Notes: a model not told the origin generated them from the sequence alone. DNA of 41,692 nucleotides from Candidatus Methanomethylophilus sp. 1R26 (GCF_001481295.1 NZ_LOPS01000015.1:1-41692), one strand, 5' to 3'. Positions 1-9,145 are shown, numbered from the stretch's first letter. A program made the numbers and translations.

Positions 1-187
1 ACTTGCAGGCCACGGCCCTGGACTGGAAAAGGCTGAACTCCTTCCCGCACTTGGGGCAGAGGTACCTGCGCGCGGCCACCTTGAGCTTGCTGTCGATGCC
101 CGCCTGCTGCTCCTCTGGAGTGGTCCATATGTACCCCGTGGGGGAGAGGGGAGTGTTGTATGACGGTCCGCCGTTGTAGTCTGCCAT
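1..187 (-). CDS. zinc-ribbon protein, N-terminal part only
   Basis: The gene runs off the left edge; about 62 N-terminal residues are visible, starting with ATG at 187-185. After a polar, Pro/Gly/Tyr-rich start comes a basic helix-like stretch and then a CPKCGKEF zinc knuckle near residues 44-51, followed by another Cys close to the edge, so half of a treble-clef or zinc-ribbon fold is seen. I do not recognise the family. The start lies one base after the GGGP synthase stop (189-191), so the gene is most likely the last seen member of the radA-trmG10-DGGGPS-GGGPS operon. It could be a nucleic-acid-binding or small regulatory protein; nothing visible decides this. Confidence 0.6.
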   Translation of the reverse strand, partial: MADYNGGPSYNTPLSPTGYIWTTPEEQQAGIDSKLKVAARRYLCPKCGKEFSLFQSRAVACK

Positions 188-188
188 A

Positions 189-934
189 TCAGATGCCCTT
201 CGCAGCATGCACCACGGAAGTGAGGAGGTCTTCGTCGCTGCACTGCTCGACGAACGTCCCCGTCACGATGGCGTCTGCGCCTGCTTCCCTGGCCGCTCTC
301 GCGGCCTCAGGGGTCCTGATGCCCCCGCCTATGATCAGGGGGACGTTCACGGCCTCCTTGACCGCCCTGATCATCTCGGGCGGCACCGGCATGTCGGCCC
401 CGCTTCCTGCCTCGAGGTAGATGAGCTGATGTCCCAGATACTGGGCGGCCAGAGCGTAGCCGACCGCTTTCGCGATGTCATCGCGGGGTATGCAGTCGGT
501 ATCGGTGACCTCGGCCACCTTCATTCCGGCTTGATGATGATGTACGCCATGGGTATGGACTCGATGTGCATCTTCGCCACATAGGGGGCCACCAGGGCGT
601 GCCCGTGGGAGATGAACTCGGGGTTCCTGCTGTTGAGGATGCTCATGAAGAACATCCCGTCGACCTCAGGCGAGATGGCCCGGGGATCCGACGGGAAGTA
701 GATGGTGGGGAGCCCGGTCGCTTCCCTGACGGCCTTGGCCGTGGCACCGAGGTTCTCGCTGGTGACGCCGGTGGACCCGCCCAGCATGAACGCGTCCGTC
801 CCGGCCTCCTTCAGGTTCTTGGCGATCTCCGCGGCGTGTTCAGGGGTCATCTTAACGGGATCGGGGTCGAGAAGGGTCATGTGAATGGTCCCCTCGGCCA
901 TCTTACGGAACAGGTAATCTTTGAGACCGGTCAT
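189..934 (-). CDS. geranylgeranylglyceryl phosphate synthase (one frameshift)
   Basis: Catalyses the first ether-bond step of archaeal membrane lipids, joining geranylgeranyl diphosphate to sn-glycerol 1-phosphate. The PcrB/GGGPS TIM barrel is recognisable from LLDPDPVKM near the N-terminus, the GGSTGV phosphate loop, YLEAGSGAD and the late GGGIRTPEAA phosphate-binding loop. About 249 residues, normal for the archaeal enzyme. The reading frame breaks near 523-527: one missing G turns the conserved IIIKPG-MKVAEV junction into a premature TGA; restoring it joins both halves. A sequencing error is the simplest cause, as the enzyme is essential. Start ATG at 934-932 overlaps the DGGGP synthase stop (TGATG); an in-frame GTG at 937 is an alternative. 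The two consecutive lipid steps are thus translationally coupled. Confidence 0.9.
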
Positions 935-1746
935 CACAGCACTCCCAATATGAAGGCGATAAGCGCGGCGAGCATGGCGATTTTCGCCATTTTCTCAGCC
1001 TTGTGTGCGTCTTTGAACACAGAGTATGCGCAGTAGATAAAGATTGCATCGGGGATGATAACGAAAAGATACCCGATGCCGAACGTGTCAGAGGCGAGGG
1101 GTATGAAGCTGAGGGCGGGGCCGATGATGAAGAACGCCGCGGCGATGACCGCCGCCTTCCTGTTCCCGATGATCATCGGCAGGGTCCTTCTGCTCCCGGC
1201 GTCCGATGCCTCGTCCTCGATGTCCTTGGCGATCTCCCTGCCGACGGAGACGGTGAATGCAAGGATCGCAAGGATCCAGACATTGGAATAATCGTCGGCG
1301 ACGGCACCTCCGAATATGAAGATCATGCCGGTGAGGACAGCGATGCAGAGGTTGCCTACGAACCCCCTCTGCTTGAGCAGGGTCTCGTATGCGTACATCA
1401 GGACCGCGCATACCGCTACGGTGATCACTGCCCCGAGGTTCAGGGCGAAGGATATGATGACGGAGAGCACCAGCCCGCCGATCCCGCAGATATGCGCAGT
1501 CCGCGGGGATATCTCTCCTTTGGGCACCGGGCGGTCCGGATGGGCGGTTCTGTCTATCTCCCAATCGATGCTGTCGTTTAGGGAGTTCCCGCCGGCGACG
1601 AAGACGATCACCAGGATGCAGGCGACGGCCACATCGAGCGCTTCGTCCGCGATGTCGGAGCCCATCGCGATGAAGCATGCGATCAGGGTCCCGAGCGCGC
1701 CCATCAGGCCGTTCCCGAACCTGAACAGGCGGAGATACTTGTTCAC
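934..1746 (-). CDS. digeranylgeranylglyceryl phosphate synthase (UbiA family)
   Basis: Integral-membrane prenyltransferase adding the second geranylgeranyl chain to GGGP, giving digeranylgeranylglyceryl phosphate, the archaeol core. 270 residues with about eight or nine hydrophobic segments. The first Asp-rich motif of the UbiA family is visible at about residues 57-73 (NDSIDWEIDRTAHPDRP), and the second in the DIEDEASDAGSRRTLP stretch around residue 180. Those motifs bind the diphosphate through magnesium. It sits between trmG10 (25 nt upstream) and GGGP synthase, whose start overlaps its stop. Pairing with GGGP synthase argues for DGGGP synthase rather than a quinone or heme prenyltransferase. 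Confidence 0.92.
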   Translation of the reverse strand: MNKYLRLFRFGNGLMGALGTLIACFIAMGSDIADEALDVAVACILVIVFVAGGNSLNDSIDWEIDRTAHPDRPVPKGEISPRTAHICGIGGLVLSVIISFALNLGAVITVAVCAVLMYAYETLLKQRGFVGNLCIAVLTGMIFIFGGAVADDYSNVWILAILAFTVSVGREIAKDIEDEASDAGSRRTLPMIIGNRKAAVIAAAFFIIGPALSFIPLASDTFGIGYLFVIIPDAIFIYCAYSVFKDAHKAEKMAKIAMLAALIAFILGVL

Positions 1747-1770
1747 GCTCGTTGAATGTCCGCCTCCCTA

Positions 1771-2768
1771 TTATAACTGGCGCACGTAGATGTGATAGAA
1801 CCTGGACAGCGAGCCGTGCACATACTGCTCGTAGACCTTCTGCAGCTTCATGTACGGGTTATCGTACACATGGGGGAGCACCACTCCCGCCCTGCCCTCC
1901 TGGGTCAGTACTTTCGGGAACGCTTCGAGCGCTCTCGCGTAGATGTGGTCCACGTTCTCTCCGCCGGTCTTCGTGGACCTCCCGTACGGGGGGTCGCAGG
2001 CGATCGCATCGATCTCGCTGAACCTCTCTGGTATGTCGCCGATGTCGATGGTCTCGAGTCGTGGAGCGGGAGATGGTAGTACTCGAGGTTCTCCCTGGTG
2101 CCTGCCACCATCTCCGGGTCGAAGTCGGAGGCGATGGCCTTCATCCCCATTTCCGCGGCCTCGATGACGATGCCGCCGGTCCCGCAGAACGGGTCGAGGA
2201 CGGTCCCCCCTCTCTTGACCCCGGTCAGGTTGATCAGGGCCCTGGCATATTTCGGATGCAGGGATATCGGCGAGAAGAAGGGCCTCTCGCTGACCTTGCG
2301 CTCCCTCAGCAGGTCGGCGTCGAAGACCCTATCGCGTATGAACAGGTGGAGCCGGTCGGTCATGAGCATCCCGACGGTGATGTCGGGGTGCTTCAGGTTC
2401 ACATCGTTCTTCCGGGACAGCACTGCGCCGGCCTCGCGGACCATCTTCTGCGAGTCGACGTCAGGCATGAACCCTTTGAAGCGCAGGTGGCGGACGGCGA
2501 ACGTCCCTTCCGGCATGTCCGCGTCCGCCAGGGGGCCGAAATCCCCCGGATCGACCGAGCACAGGTACCTTCCGGCCGAATGAGCCAGCGCCAGCCTGGA
2601 GCATATGTCGGGGAATCTCTCCTCCGGGAACTCCGAAACAACATAGCCGGGGCCGGCGGAGACCGTCAGGCAGTCTCCGTCGGTCTCGGTGCGGATGGTC
2701 TGAAGAACCTCGTCGCGGGGCATGTCGCCCAGCTCTCCGAGGAGCTCGAAGAGGAATCTCCTTTTCAC
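1771..2768 (-). CDS. tRNA (guanine10-N2)-dimethyltransferase, Trm-G10 type (one frameshift)
   Basis: SAM-dependent methyltransferase acting on G10 of tRNA; the family has an N-terminal THUMP RNA-binding domain followed by a Rossmann methyltransferase domain. About 332 residues after repair. Visible motifs are the TVLDPFCGTGGIVIEAAEMG SAM-binding loop near residue 187 and, past the frame break, the DPPYG catalytic motif IV typical of exocyclic-amine N-methyltransferases. One missing C near 2056-2060 breaks the frame just before motif IV; restoring it continues directly into the C-terminal part that ends with TAA at 1771. It lies 15 nt downstream of radA and 24 nt upstream of DGGGP synthase on the same strand. 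Confidence 0.85.
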
Positions 2769-2783
2769 GTAAGGCCAACTGGG

Positions 2784-3725
2784 TCAGTCGGTAATACCGT
2801 TTTCGGTGACCATGAAGACGGCCTCGCCCTCCGGCATGTTGGGCGAATCGACGAGCCTGGCTATCCTCTTCCCGGCCTTCCCCTTCCTCAGGTAGATACG
2901 GAACGTCGCGGTGTGCCCGACGACGTTGCCTCCGATGGGCCTGGTGGGGTCGCCGAAGAACGCATCGGGCTTGGATGCGACCTGGTTGGTCACGGCGATG
3001 ACGGCATTGTTCACGGTGGCGAAGTTCAGCAGGTCGTGCATGTGGCGGTTGAGGATCTGCTGCCTCTCCGCGAGGGCGCCCCTGCCGAGGTACTCGGACC
3101 TGAAGTGCGAGGTGAGGGAGTCGACGATCAGCAGCCTGACCTTGACCTCTTTGGCCAGCTCCATGGCCTTGTCCACGAGCAGGACCTGGTGCTGGGAGTT
3201 GAACGCCCTGGCCACATGGATCCTCTTGAGGGTCTCCTCGGGGTCCACACCCAGGAAATTGCACATCTGGACAATCCTCTCGGGCCTGAAGGTGTTCTCG
3301 GAGTCGATGATGATGACATCGCTGTCCAGCCCTCCCCTCTCCTCGGGCAGAGTGGCGTTGACGGCGAGCTGGAAGCAGACCTGGGTCTTGCAGCTTCCGA
3401 ACTCCCCGTAGAACTCGGTGATGGCCTGGCTCTCAAGGCCCCCTCCGAGCAGGTCGTCGAACGCCTTCGATCCGGTGGTCAGCTTGGTCACCGCCGACCT
3501 CCTCTGCTGGATGACATCTCCGGTCTCGAAGCCGCCGATGTCCGCGACCAGCTTCGCGCCCTCGATGATGTCCATCGCCTTCTTGTCGCCGATCTCGCAT
3601 GCTTCCGCGAGGTCCTTGGGCGCCGCGACCGCCACGGTCATGACGTCGTTGTATCCAGACTCGCGAAGCTTGTCTGCGATCGCGGGGCCTACTCCGGGAA
3701 TGTCCTCAAGGGTCTTCTCAGCCAT
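2784..3725 (-). CDS. radA: RadA recombinase, with Cys in the P-loop
   Basis: Archaeal strand-exchange ATPase (RecA/Rad51 family) that forms filaments on single-stranded DNA for homologous recombination. 313 residues from the ATG at 3725; a GTG nine bases upstream is less likely because [13 protein letters not shown] is a typical RadA N-terminus. An N-terminal helix-hairpin-helix domain (residues 5-65) is followed by the RecA core. The Walker A loop at about residues 107-114 reads GEFGSCKT: the glycine before the catalytic Lys is replaced by Cys112, unusual for this family. Walker B ([12 protein letters not shown]) and the L2-region motif [12 protein letters not shown] are present. First gene of the five-gene minus-strand cluster; its promoter contains repeated CCGATTC elements. 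Confidence 0.97.
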   Translation of the reverse strand: MAEKTLEDIPGVGPAIADKLRESGYNDVMTVAVAAPKDLAEACEIGDKKAMDIIEGAKLVADIGGFETGDVIQQRRSAVTKLTTGSKAFDDLLGGGLESQAITEFYGEFGSCKTQVCFQLAVNATLPEERGGLDSDVIIIDSENTFRPERIVQMCNFLGVDPEETLKRIHVARAFNSQHQVLLVDKAMELAKEVKVRLLIVDSLTSHFRSEYLGRGALAERQQILNRHMHDLLNFATVNNAVIAVTNQVASKPDAFFGDPTRPIGGNVVGHTATFRIYLRKGKAGKRIARLVDSPNMPEGEAVFMVTENGITD

Positions 3726-4011
3726 TCGAATCACTTCGGAATCTCATTACACGGATTTGGTATTTAAGCGGAATCGGGGGATATCCGATTCTGACCGAAA
3801 CTGATATCTGGGTCACTTTATTATTAAATGAATATCATATAATAAGTAATTAATTTTGTTTATATATCGGAAGCATCCAACCGGTTTGAATTACTTGAAA
3901 ATAGTAATGAAACGAATAATCCTCAGAATCGGGGCCGGCCGATTCTGACCGATTCTGAGGCTGCGTAACGATTGCTATAAATTTATAAGCAAAGGAAGGA
4001 TGGAGGGCGCA
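3726..4011. promoter_or_regulatory. divergent promoter region with repeated CCGATTCTGA elements
   Basis: An AT-rich gap of 286 bases separates radA (minus) from the membrane-protein gene (plus). A TATA-like TTAAATA for radA lies at about 3759-3769 read on the minus strand, and TATAAATTTATAAG at 3976-3989 serves the plus gene. Copies of one element flank both: GAATCGG at 3771-3777, CCGATTCTGACC at 3785-3796, CCTCAGAATCGG at 3921-3932, CCGATTCTGACC at 3939-3950 and CCGATTCTGAGG at 3949-3960. The pair 3771-3777/3785-3791 forms an inverted repeat directly upstream of the radA TATA; 3921-3932/3949-3960 form a perfect 12-base inverted repeat upstream of the plus-gene TATA. No gene is seen in this gap. 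Confidence 0.65.
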
Positions 4012-4383
4012 ATGGCAAAGAAGAGGCATCTAGTCAAGGAACAGCAGGAGGAGGAGTACAGCTTCACCCCCAGCGACTTCGACGAGAAGGAGTTCATCCT
4101 CAAGTCCATCTATACTTCCAAGGTCCTCTTGATCACCATCGTCTTCGCCGTCATCATCGGAGTGATCGCGTCGTTCATCTGCAAGGCGCTCGACGACATT
4201 GTGGCGACCGTGATCTGCACGGTCATCGTCTTCGCGTTCGTGGCCGTCATGAAGAAGCTCTACCGTGCGATGGGCATAAGGGTCGACCTCATGGACGGGA
4301 AGAGCCTGGCAGTAGACTATCTGATCTTCCTGATCCTGGCCCTCGGTGTCTGCATCGTCTTCATCAACGCCCCGTTCGACTGA
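4012..4383 (+). CDS. small three-helix membrane protein, unknown function
   Basis: 123 residues. A charged N-terminal cytosolic tail of about 35 residues is followed by three hydrophobic segments near residues 38-58, 65-82 and 101-118. I do not recognise a family; the layout (acidic/basic tail, then a three-helix bundle) resembles many uncharacterised archaeal membrane proteins. The ATG at 4012 is preferred over the in-frame ATG at 4000 because a GGAGG at 4002-4006 sits at proper spacing before it. A hairpin terminator follows at 4395-4417. It is monocistronic and divergent from radA, with shared repeat elements between them, so co-regulation with recombination is possible but unproven. Confidence 0.75.
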   Translation: MAKKRHLVKEQQEEEYSFTPSDFDEKEFILKSIYTSKVLLITIVFAVIIGVIASFICKALDDIVATVICTVIVFAFVAVMKKLYRAMGIRVDLMDGKSLAVDYLIFLILALGVCIVFINAPFD

Positions 4384-4394
4384 GGCGCATGACC

Positions 4395-4417
4395 GGGGCC
4401 GGGTATCCGGCCCCTTT
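4395..4417 (+). terminator. perfect GC hairpin followed by T-rich tract
   Basis: GGGGCCGG (4395-4402), a four-base loop and CCGGCCCC (4407-4414) form a perfect 8-bp stem followed by a T-rich stretch, 11 nt after the membrane-protein stop. It looks like an intrinsic-type terminator for that gene. Confidence 0.6.
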
Positions 4418-4456
4418 ATCTTCTTTATCAGCAGTGTTTTTCTCAGGATTCGGGTC

Positions 4457-4479
4457 AGGCCCGGGTTTCCGCCGGGCCT
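4457..4479. terminator. GC hairpin between convergent genes
   Basis: AGGCCCGG (4457-4464) and CCGGGCCT (4472-4479) form an 8-bp stem with a seven-base loop, between the ends of the membrane-protein gene and cca. It may help terminate either transcript. A strong T tract is lacking on the cca side, so the role is tentative. Confidence 0.4.
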
Positions 4480-4511
4480 ATAGAACCTATAATTTTCCCC
4501 GGATCCCGTTC

Positions 4512-4534
4512 GGAAGGCCGTCACTCGGCCTTCC
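4512..4534 (-). terminator. hairpin straddling the cca stop codon
   Basis: GGAAGGCCG (4512-4520) and CGGCCTTCC (4526-4534) form a 9-bp stem whose loop contains the TGA stop of the CCA-adding enzyme. Likely a 3'-end structure of that mRNA. Confidence 0.4.
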
Positions 4535-5850
4535 AGGGGAGCATGGGGTCCATGAGCTCGGTCAGGAGGGCCCTGTCGCCTTCCTCGATGGACTCCGCGT
4601 GGCCCCTGATCTTCATGGTATCGGGGTCCATCTCCCTCCCGATGCCCGCGAGGGATGCCTCCTCCTGGAGCATCTCGACCGCCGAGAAGTACATCCTCTC
4701 CGCGATCACGCACCACGAGCCATCCTCGATGAACGGCGCCCCGTACTCGCTGTTCTTCCATTTCTGGAGGAAGCCGTCGGCGGCCTTGACCCAGACCGGG
4801 GGGGCCTATGTGCTTGTAGGTCTTCGAGAGCACATCGCGGTCGAGCTCGAACGCGATCGTCATCGTGTCGTTCTCCAGGCCGTGGACGGCCCTCAGGACG
4901 TTGAAGTCGAAATCGTCGAGCTTCTTGGCCAGGGCGTACTGGGTCTTCCAGAGCTGGGACCAGAGGTTCTCCTCTATGACGTCCGGCCTGCGGAAGGTGA
5001 CGGTCAGTATCCTGGAGCCGTGCACGGATGCGATCTCGTCGAGCATCTCCGCGCTCAGGGGCTTCCTCTCGACCGGGAAGAAGAACTTCTCGGACGGCTT
5101 CGCCAGGTAGTCTTTGGCAGCTGTTATGAACAGGGCGAGGGTGTCTAGGTGGACGGCGGAGGCGACGTTGCGCTTCTTGTCCACGGGGTCGTAGACGATG
5201 AGGGGGCCGATCATGGGGGGCCCGCGCTCCCTGATCTCGATGGACGTCCCCTCCTTCCAATCGGAGGCCGCAGCCTGCAGCACGCCGTCGAAGGTGCCGT
5301 ACTTGATGACGAGCAGCTCGCACAGGTACCCGGAGAACCCGCGGGTGTTGGGCTCCGCGCCGTAGGCCCCGATGCCCTTCATGAACTTCTTGAGGAGCCT
5401 GACCTCGTCCCTCTGGCCGAGGCTCATGTTGTCGAGGACGAACTGGGTATGGAACGGGGTGCGGTCGACGGCCGACTGTATGCGGTCCAGCCCGTCCAGG
5501 TGGTAGCAGGGGACGAGGTCGACGTCGACGCCCTCGTACTTCCCGGTTGTGTAGGGGTGCTCAGCGAACATCCTCTCGCCGTGGAGCACGTCCTCGCCCA
5601 TCTTGAGGCCTATGCGGACGAGGTCCTCCCTGGGGAGCGACGGCGGGAACATGACGAACAGGTCGATGTCCGGGTCCGCGAGATAAGTGTCCTTGGAGTA
5701 CGATCCGGCGAACCTGATCTCCGCATCGATGCTCTCCTTGTCGATGTACGCCTGCACGGCGTCATGGAGGTCGTCCGCAGCCTTCTTGATGCGGGCGCGG
5801 TCCTCCTCGGTCGGCCTTATCTTCCTGAGCACGTCCTGCTCGACGTTCAT
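4521..5850 (-). CDS. cca: archaeal (class I) CCA-adding enzyme (one frameshift)
   Basis: tRNA nucleotidyltransferase that builds or repairs the 3' CCA end. About 442 residues after repair, normal for archaeal class I enzymes. The nucleotidyltransferase signature is clear: GS at residues 49-50 followed by DPDID at 59-63 (two catalytic Asp) and the third carboxylate in VDVDLVPC near residue 112. Central and tail domains follow. The frame breaks in a run of seven G (4798-4804), one more than needed; removing it restores the HIGPPVWVK context and a normal C-terminus ending at TGA 4521. Start ATG at 5850. A CCA-adding enzyme remains necessary even though the tRNA-Tyr in this window encodes its own CCA. 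Confidence 0.92.
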
Positions 5851-5902
5851 GCGCTGTGCATCAATCGGCTTGGTTTAATATTATCCCCGGAGGCCGGGCC
5901 GT

Positions 5903-6756
5903 TCAGACGAGGCGTTTCCTTGTCGGGGCCCAGGACGGGATGTAGGGGCCGCCGTACGCCTGCCTCTCTCCGATGGAGATGCTCCCGCCCACGTCCAGGG
6001 TCATGAGGTCCCTGCCGGCCACCGTGCGGACGCCGGACCTCTCCTGGCAGATCGCGGCCTCCTTCTCCGGGCCCTCCTCTATCATGACGATGCCCAAGTG
6101 GATGAAAACCGCGAGCTCCGGCCTTACGAGGGCGCATATCTCCGCCGCAGTGTCGGTGCACATGTGCCAGGGGATCTTGTTGTCATGCGGGGTGGTCACC
6201 GGGAGGATGAGGACCCTGGAGCCGATGTACTGCCTGCCGATGTCCTCGTCGTACTCGGTGTCGCTGAGGTATGACACGATCCCGTTCTCCGTGTGGAACC
6301 TGAAGCCCACGTTCGTGGGGTCGCTGTGCCTCGCCCTGCAGATGTCGACCTTCATGCCGTCCACGTCGAGGGTGTCGCCGGGGACGAAGGACGAATATCC
6401 TTCGGCAAGGCCCAGGTGGTATTTCGAGACGATCGGCCCCAGCCCGGACGCTCCGGAGATCACCGATGGGCTCCCGTAGATGTGCCCGCGCTTCACCCAG
6501 CCGCCGTGTGTCATGCCCTCTATCACGCTCGGGCTGTCGGAGTAATGGTCCGGGTGGGCGTGGGATATGATGACCGAATCGGTGGTGCCGAGGTCGTAGC
6601 GGATGCGGGCCATCTGGGTCAGGCGCCGGGGCCCGGGTCCACATGGAGCCGTTTCGCCGGGTCGCCGTGCTCTATGAGCATACCTCCTGTGCAGCGCGTC
6701 TGGTACATCGTCGTGTGCCTGCCGCCCCCGGTCCCCAGGAAAGTGATGCGGAACAT
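5903..6756 (-). CDS. metallo-beta-lactamase fold hydrolase (one frameshift)
   Basis: About 284 residues. The N-terminus (MFRITFLGTGGGR) is the usual first strand and glycine turn of MBL-fold RNase Z/PhnP-like proteins. HAHPDH gives the HxHxDH metal-binding motif near residue 73, and later metal ligands are visible in the LSDTE and FIHLG regions. The frame breaks near 6619-6622, where one missing C makes a TGA after DPGPGA; adding it joins the two parts. The substrate is unknown: the overall pattern is closest to RNase Z-like or cyclic-phosphodiesterase-like members, but I cannot choose. The ATG at 6754-6756 is opposite the leader of the divergent deaminase gene. Confidence 0.8.
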
Positions 6757-6850
6757 TGTCGCCGGATGTTAATGCACCGCCCTATTTCCGAGTATCGAAT
6801 GCCTGTTCGGGCGGATGTGCCAGAGGACAGCATGCACATTATCGCACACG

Positions 6851-6858
6851 TTATAAAC
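6851..6858 (+). promoter_or_regulatory. TATA box of the deaminase gene
   Basis: TTATAAAC at 6851-6858 lies about 25 nt before the ATG at 6879, the spacing expected for an archaeal leaderless transcript. This supports the downstream start over an in-frame ATG at 6756. Confidence 0.6.
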
Positions 6859-6878
6859 CAGCCCCGCGATTAACGGGC

Positions 6879-8168
6879 ATGCTCACAGTCTTCAGGGATG
6901 CCTGGATCGTCACCCAGAACGCGGCCAGGGAGGTCGTGCGCGGCGATGTCGCGGTGGAGGGCGAGAGGATCGTCCAGGTCGGAGGGAAGTACAACGGGAC
7001 CGGCGATGAGGAGATCGACTGCTCGGGCGATATCATCATCCCGGGCCTGGTGAACACCCACACGCACATCGCCATGTCCGTGATGAAAGGCGTCGTCGAC
7101 GACCTGTCGTTCGATGATTTCCTGGCCAAGGTGTTCAAGATCGACGCCGACAGGACAGATGCCGACCTGGCCCTCGGAACCAAGATCGGTGCGGCCGAGA
7201 TGATGCTGTCCGGGACGACGACCTTCATGGACCTCTATTATTCCGAGGACGTCATAGCGAAGGCAACGCAGGAGGCCGGCATCCGCGGGGTCCTCTGCTG
7301 GTGCTGCCTCGATGAGGACAAGACGACCCAGAACGGGAATCCTGTGAAGAACTGCGACCGCTTCATCCAGAGGTTCTCCGGCGAACGCAAGATCGTCCCC
7401 GGGGTCGGCCTCCAGGGAGTGTACGTCTGCGGCGAGGAGACCTGCGTGCAGGCGAAGGAGCTCTCCGACAGTACCGGGGCCCCTATGAACTTCCACCTGT
7501 CCGAGACCCGCGGCGAGGTCAACGCCCACAAGAGGCAGACCGGCAAGAGGCCTGCGGAATGGCTCTCCAGCATCGGCGTCCTCGGGCCCAGGGGAGTCGC
7601 GGCTCACAGCGCCTGGCTCACCATGAACGAGGTCCGCCTCATGGGCGAGGCGGGCATGTCCGTGTCGTCCTGCCCCTGCTCCAACATGAAGCTCGCCACC
7701 GGCGGCGTCGCCCCGGTCCCCGAGTTCGACAGGTACGGGGTCAACGTATCGCTCGGGACCGACGGCAGCACCACCAACAACTCTCTCGACATGATCGGGG
7801 AGATGAAGACGCTGGGCCTCCTGCAGAAGGCCAGCAGGTGGGACCCGACCGTGACCCCGGCCCAGGAGCTGCTCGACATCGTCACCGTCAACGGCGCCAA
7901 GGCCGTCGGCATGTCCGACAGGATCGGGAGCATCGAGTCCGGGAAGTACGCGGACCTGGTGGTCCTCGACGGGAAGGCGCCCAACCTCAGGCCGCTGGTT
8001 CCGGAGAACATCATAGCGAACCTCGCCTACTCCCTCAACCAGGCCAATGTGAAGACCGTCATGTGCCAGGGCGACATCGTGGTGCGCGACAGGAAGGTCA
8101 CGACCATGGACGTCCCTGCCCTGGTCGGGGAGTCTGAGGAAGCATGGAGAAAGCTCTGCCTTCGCTGA
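6879..8168 (+). CDS. amidohydrolase: SAH/MTA/5'-deoxyadenosine deaminase family
   Basis: 429-residue metal-dependent deaminase of the MtaD/DadD family, converting adenosyl by-products (S-adenosylhomocysteine, methylthioadenosine, 5'-deoxyadenosine) to inosyl forms for salvage. Metal ligands: HTH at residues 61-63 after the PGLVNTHTH motif, the His in MNFHLSE, the His in AAHSAWL and the Asp in LGTDGSTTNN. The C-terminus carries the usual strands ending in a SGKYADLVVLD motif. Start ATG 6879 is placed by the TATA at 6851-6858. The PHP gene starts within its last 25 bases. Radical-SAM-rich organisms produce much 5'-deoxyadenosine, so DadD-type activity is plausible; the exact substrate cannot be read from sequence. 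Confidence 0.9.
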   Translation: MLTVFRDAWIVTQNAAREVVRGDVAVEGERIVQVGGKYNGTGDEEIDCSGDIIIPGLVNTHTHIAMSVMKGVVDDLSFDDFLAKVFKIDADRTDADLALGTKIGAAEMMLSGTTTFMDLYYSEDVIAKATQEAGIRGVLCWCCLDEDKTTQNGNPVKNCDRFIQRFSGERKIVPGVGLQGVYVCGEETCVQAKELSDSTGAPMNFHLSETRGEVNAHKRQTGKRPAEWLSSIGVLGPRGVAAHSAWLTMNEVRLMGEAGMSVSSCPCSNMKLATGGVAPVPEFDRYGVNVSLGTDGSTTNNSLDMIGEMKTLGLLQKASRWDPTVTPAQELLDIVTVNGAKAVGMSDRIGSIESGKYADLVVLDGKAPNLRPLVPENIIANLAYSLNQANVKTVMCQGDIVVRDRKVTTMDVPALVGESEEAWRKLCLR

Positions 8169-9145
8169 CCCCGTCGGCCGCCGCGAGGGGGCGCGTGCTG
8201 TTCTCGCCCCCCATGTACCGCGAGCTGGAGGAAGAGGGGTACATGTTCGCCGACATGCACTTCCACACCAACTGCTCGGATTCCTTCACCAAGATAGGGG
8301 ACGCCGTCGCCCTGGCGAGGAAGAGGGGCACCGGGTTCGCGGTCACCGACCACAACCTGATTTCGAGCGCCATGCGCGCTACCGACAGGGAGGATGTTTT
8401 CGTGGTCCCGGGGATGGAGATCAGCACAACCGACGGGCCCCACGTCCTGACGTACTTCTACGAGGCGAAGGACCTGCAGGACTTCTGGAAGCGCCATATC
8501 CGCCCTAACCTGCAGACCTGCCCGTGGCTGGCCCTCAGGAAGTTCACCACGGAGGACCTCCTGAACATCGTCGAGGAGGAGGACTGGCACTGCGTGGTCT
8601 CCGCCGCGCACCCCATGGGGTACTTCGGCACCAATAAAGGCGTGGAGGTCTGCATCCGCAAAGGCTACCTGGACGAGGACATCGCCCGCCGCCTCGATGC
8701 CTACGAGGTCATATGCAGCGGGATGAGCCGCGAGAGCAACCTCGCCGCTTTGGACTCAGCGGCCCGCTACGGGATAGGGTTCACCGGAGGCACCGACGGG
8801 CATATGCTGAACGAGATCGGCAACGTCGTCACCGCAGTGAGGGCCTCCGACCGCGAGGAGTTCCTCGACGGCATAAAGAAAGGGAGAAGCCTGGTGATCG
8901 GCGAGGAGAAGATCGCCGCCAGGAAGGTGATGATGGGCTCGGAGTCCTTCGTCAGGTTCCTGGAGCACGCCCCGTCGGCCGCTTACGTCCAGACCAAGTC
9001 CGGGGTGCGCTCCCTGCACCGCTCGGTGAAGAAAGGGGCGAAGGCCCTGAAGGACCAGTTCGGCCGCTTCAGAAACCGAGCTCCTCTCCGACCAGGATCA
9101 CCTGGATCCTGCCTTTCCTGGGGCAGAAGCTCATCTGCACGGTGA
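8144..9145 (+). CDS. PHP-domain phosphoesterase-like protein
   Basis: 333 residues. The PHP metal motifs are present: DMHFHTNCSDS near residues 37-47 (HxH), TDHN near 69-72, an invariant Glu in VPGMEIS near 89, the His in AAHPMG and the GTDGH motif (Asp/His) near residue 225. These proteins are trinuclear-metal phosphoesterases, often acting on small phosphorylated metabolites or nucleic-acid ends. The gene overlaps the upstream deaminase by 25 bases, suggesting co-translation, and its last 77 bases overlap the convergent LUD gene. The last ~25 residues are Arg/Ser/Pro-rich and unlike the rest, so an undetected frame error near 9060-9075 is possible. Substrate unknown. Confidence 0.8.
   Translation: MEKALPSLTPSAAARGRVLFSPPMYRELEEEGYMFADMHFHTNCSDSFTKIGDAVALARKRGTGFAVTDHNLISSAMRATDREDVFVVPGMEISTTDGPHVLTYFYEAKDLQDFWKRHIRPNLQTCPWLALRKFTTEDLLNIVEEEDWHCVVSAAHPMGYFGTNKGVEVCIRKGYLDEDIARRLDAYEVICSGMSRESNLAALDSAARYGIGFTGGTDGHMLNEIGNVVTAVRASDREEFLDGIKKGRSLVIGEEKIAARKVMMGSESFVRFLEHAPSAAYVQTKSGVRSLHRSVKKGAKALKDQFGRFRNRAPLRPGSPGSCLSWGRSSSAR

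Noticed and set aside
189-937. Split (two-subunit) GGGP synthase
   Set aside because: The halves join at a strictly conserved motif with one base restored; no split form of this barrel is known to me.
2061-3767. A 568-codon open frame on the plus strand across trmG10 and radA
   Set aside because: It is antisense to two clearly conserved genes; high GC keeps the opposite frame open. The translated sequence is Gly/Asp/Val-rich with no known motif.
6756-6878. Longer N-terminus for the amidohydrolase, starting at ATG 6756
   Set aside because: The added 41 residues are not protein-like, and the TATA at 6851-6858 lies inside them, pointing to the ATG at 6879.
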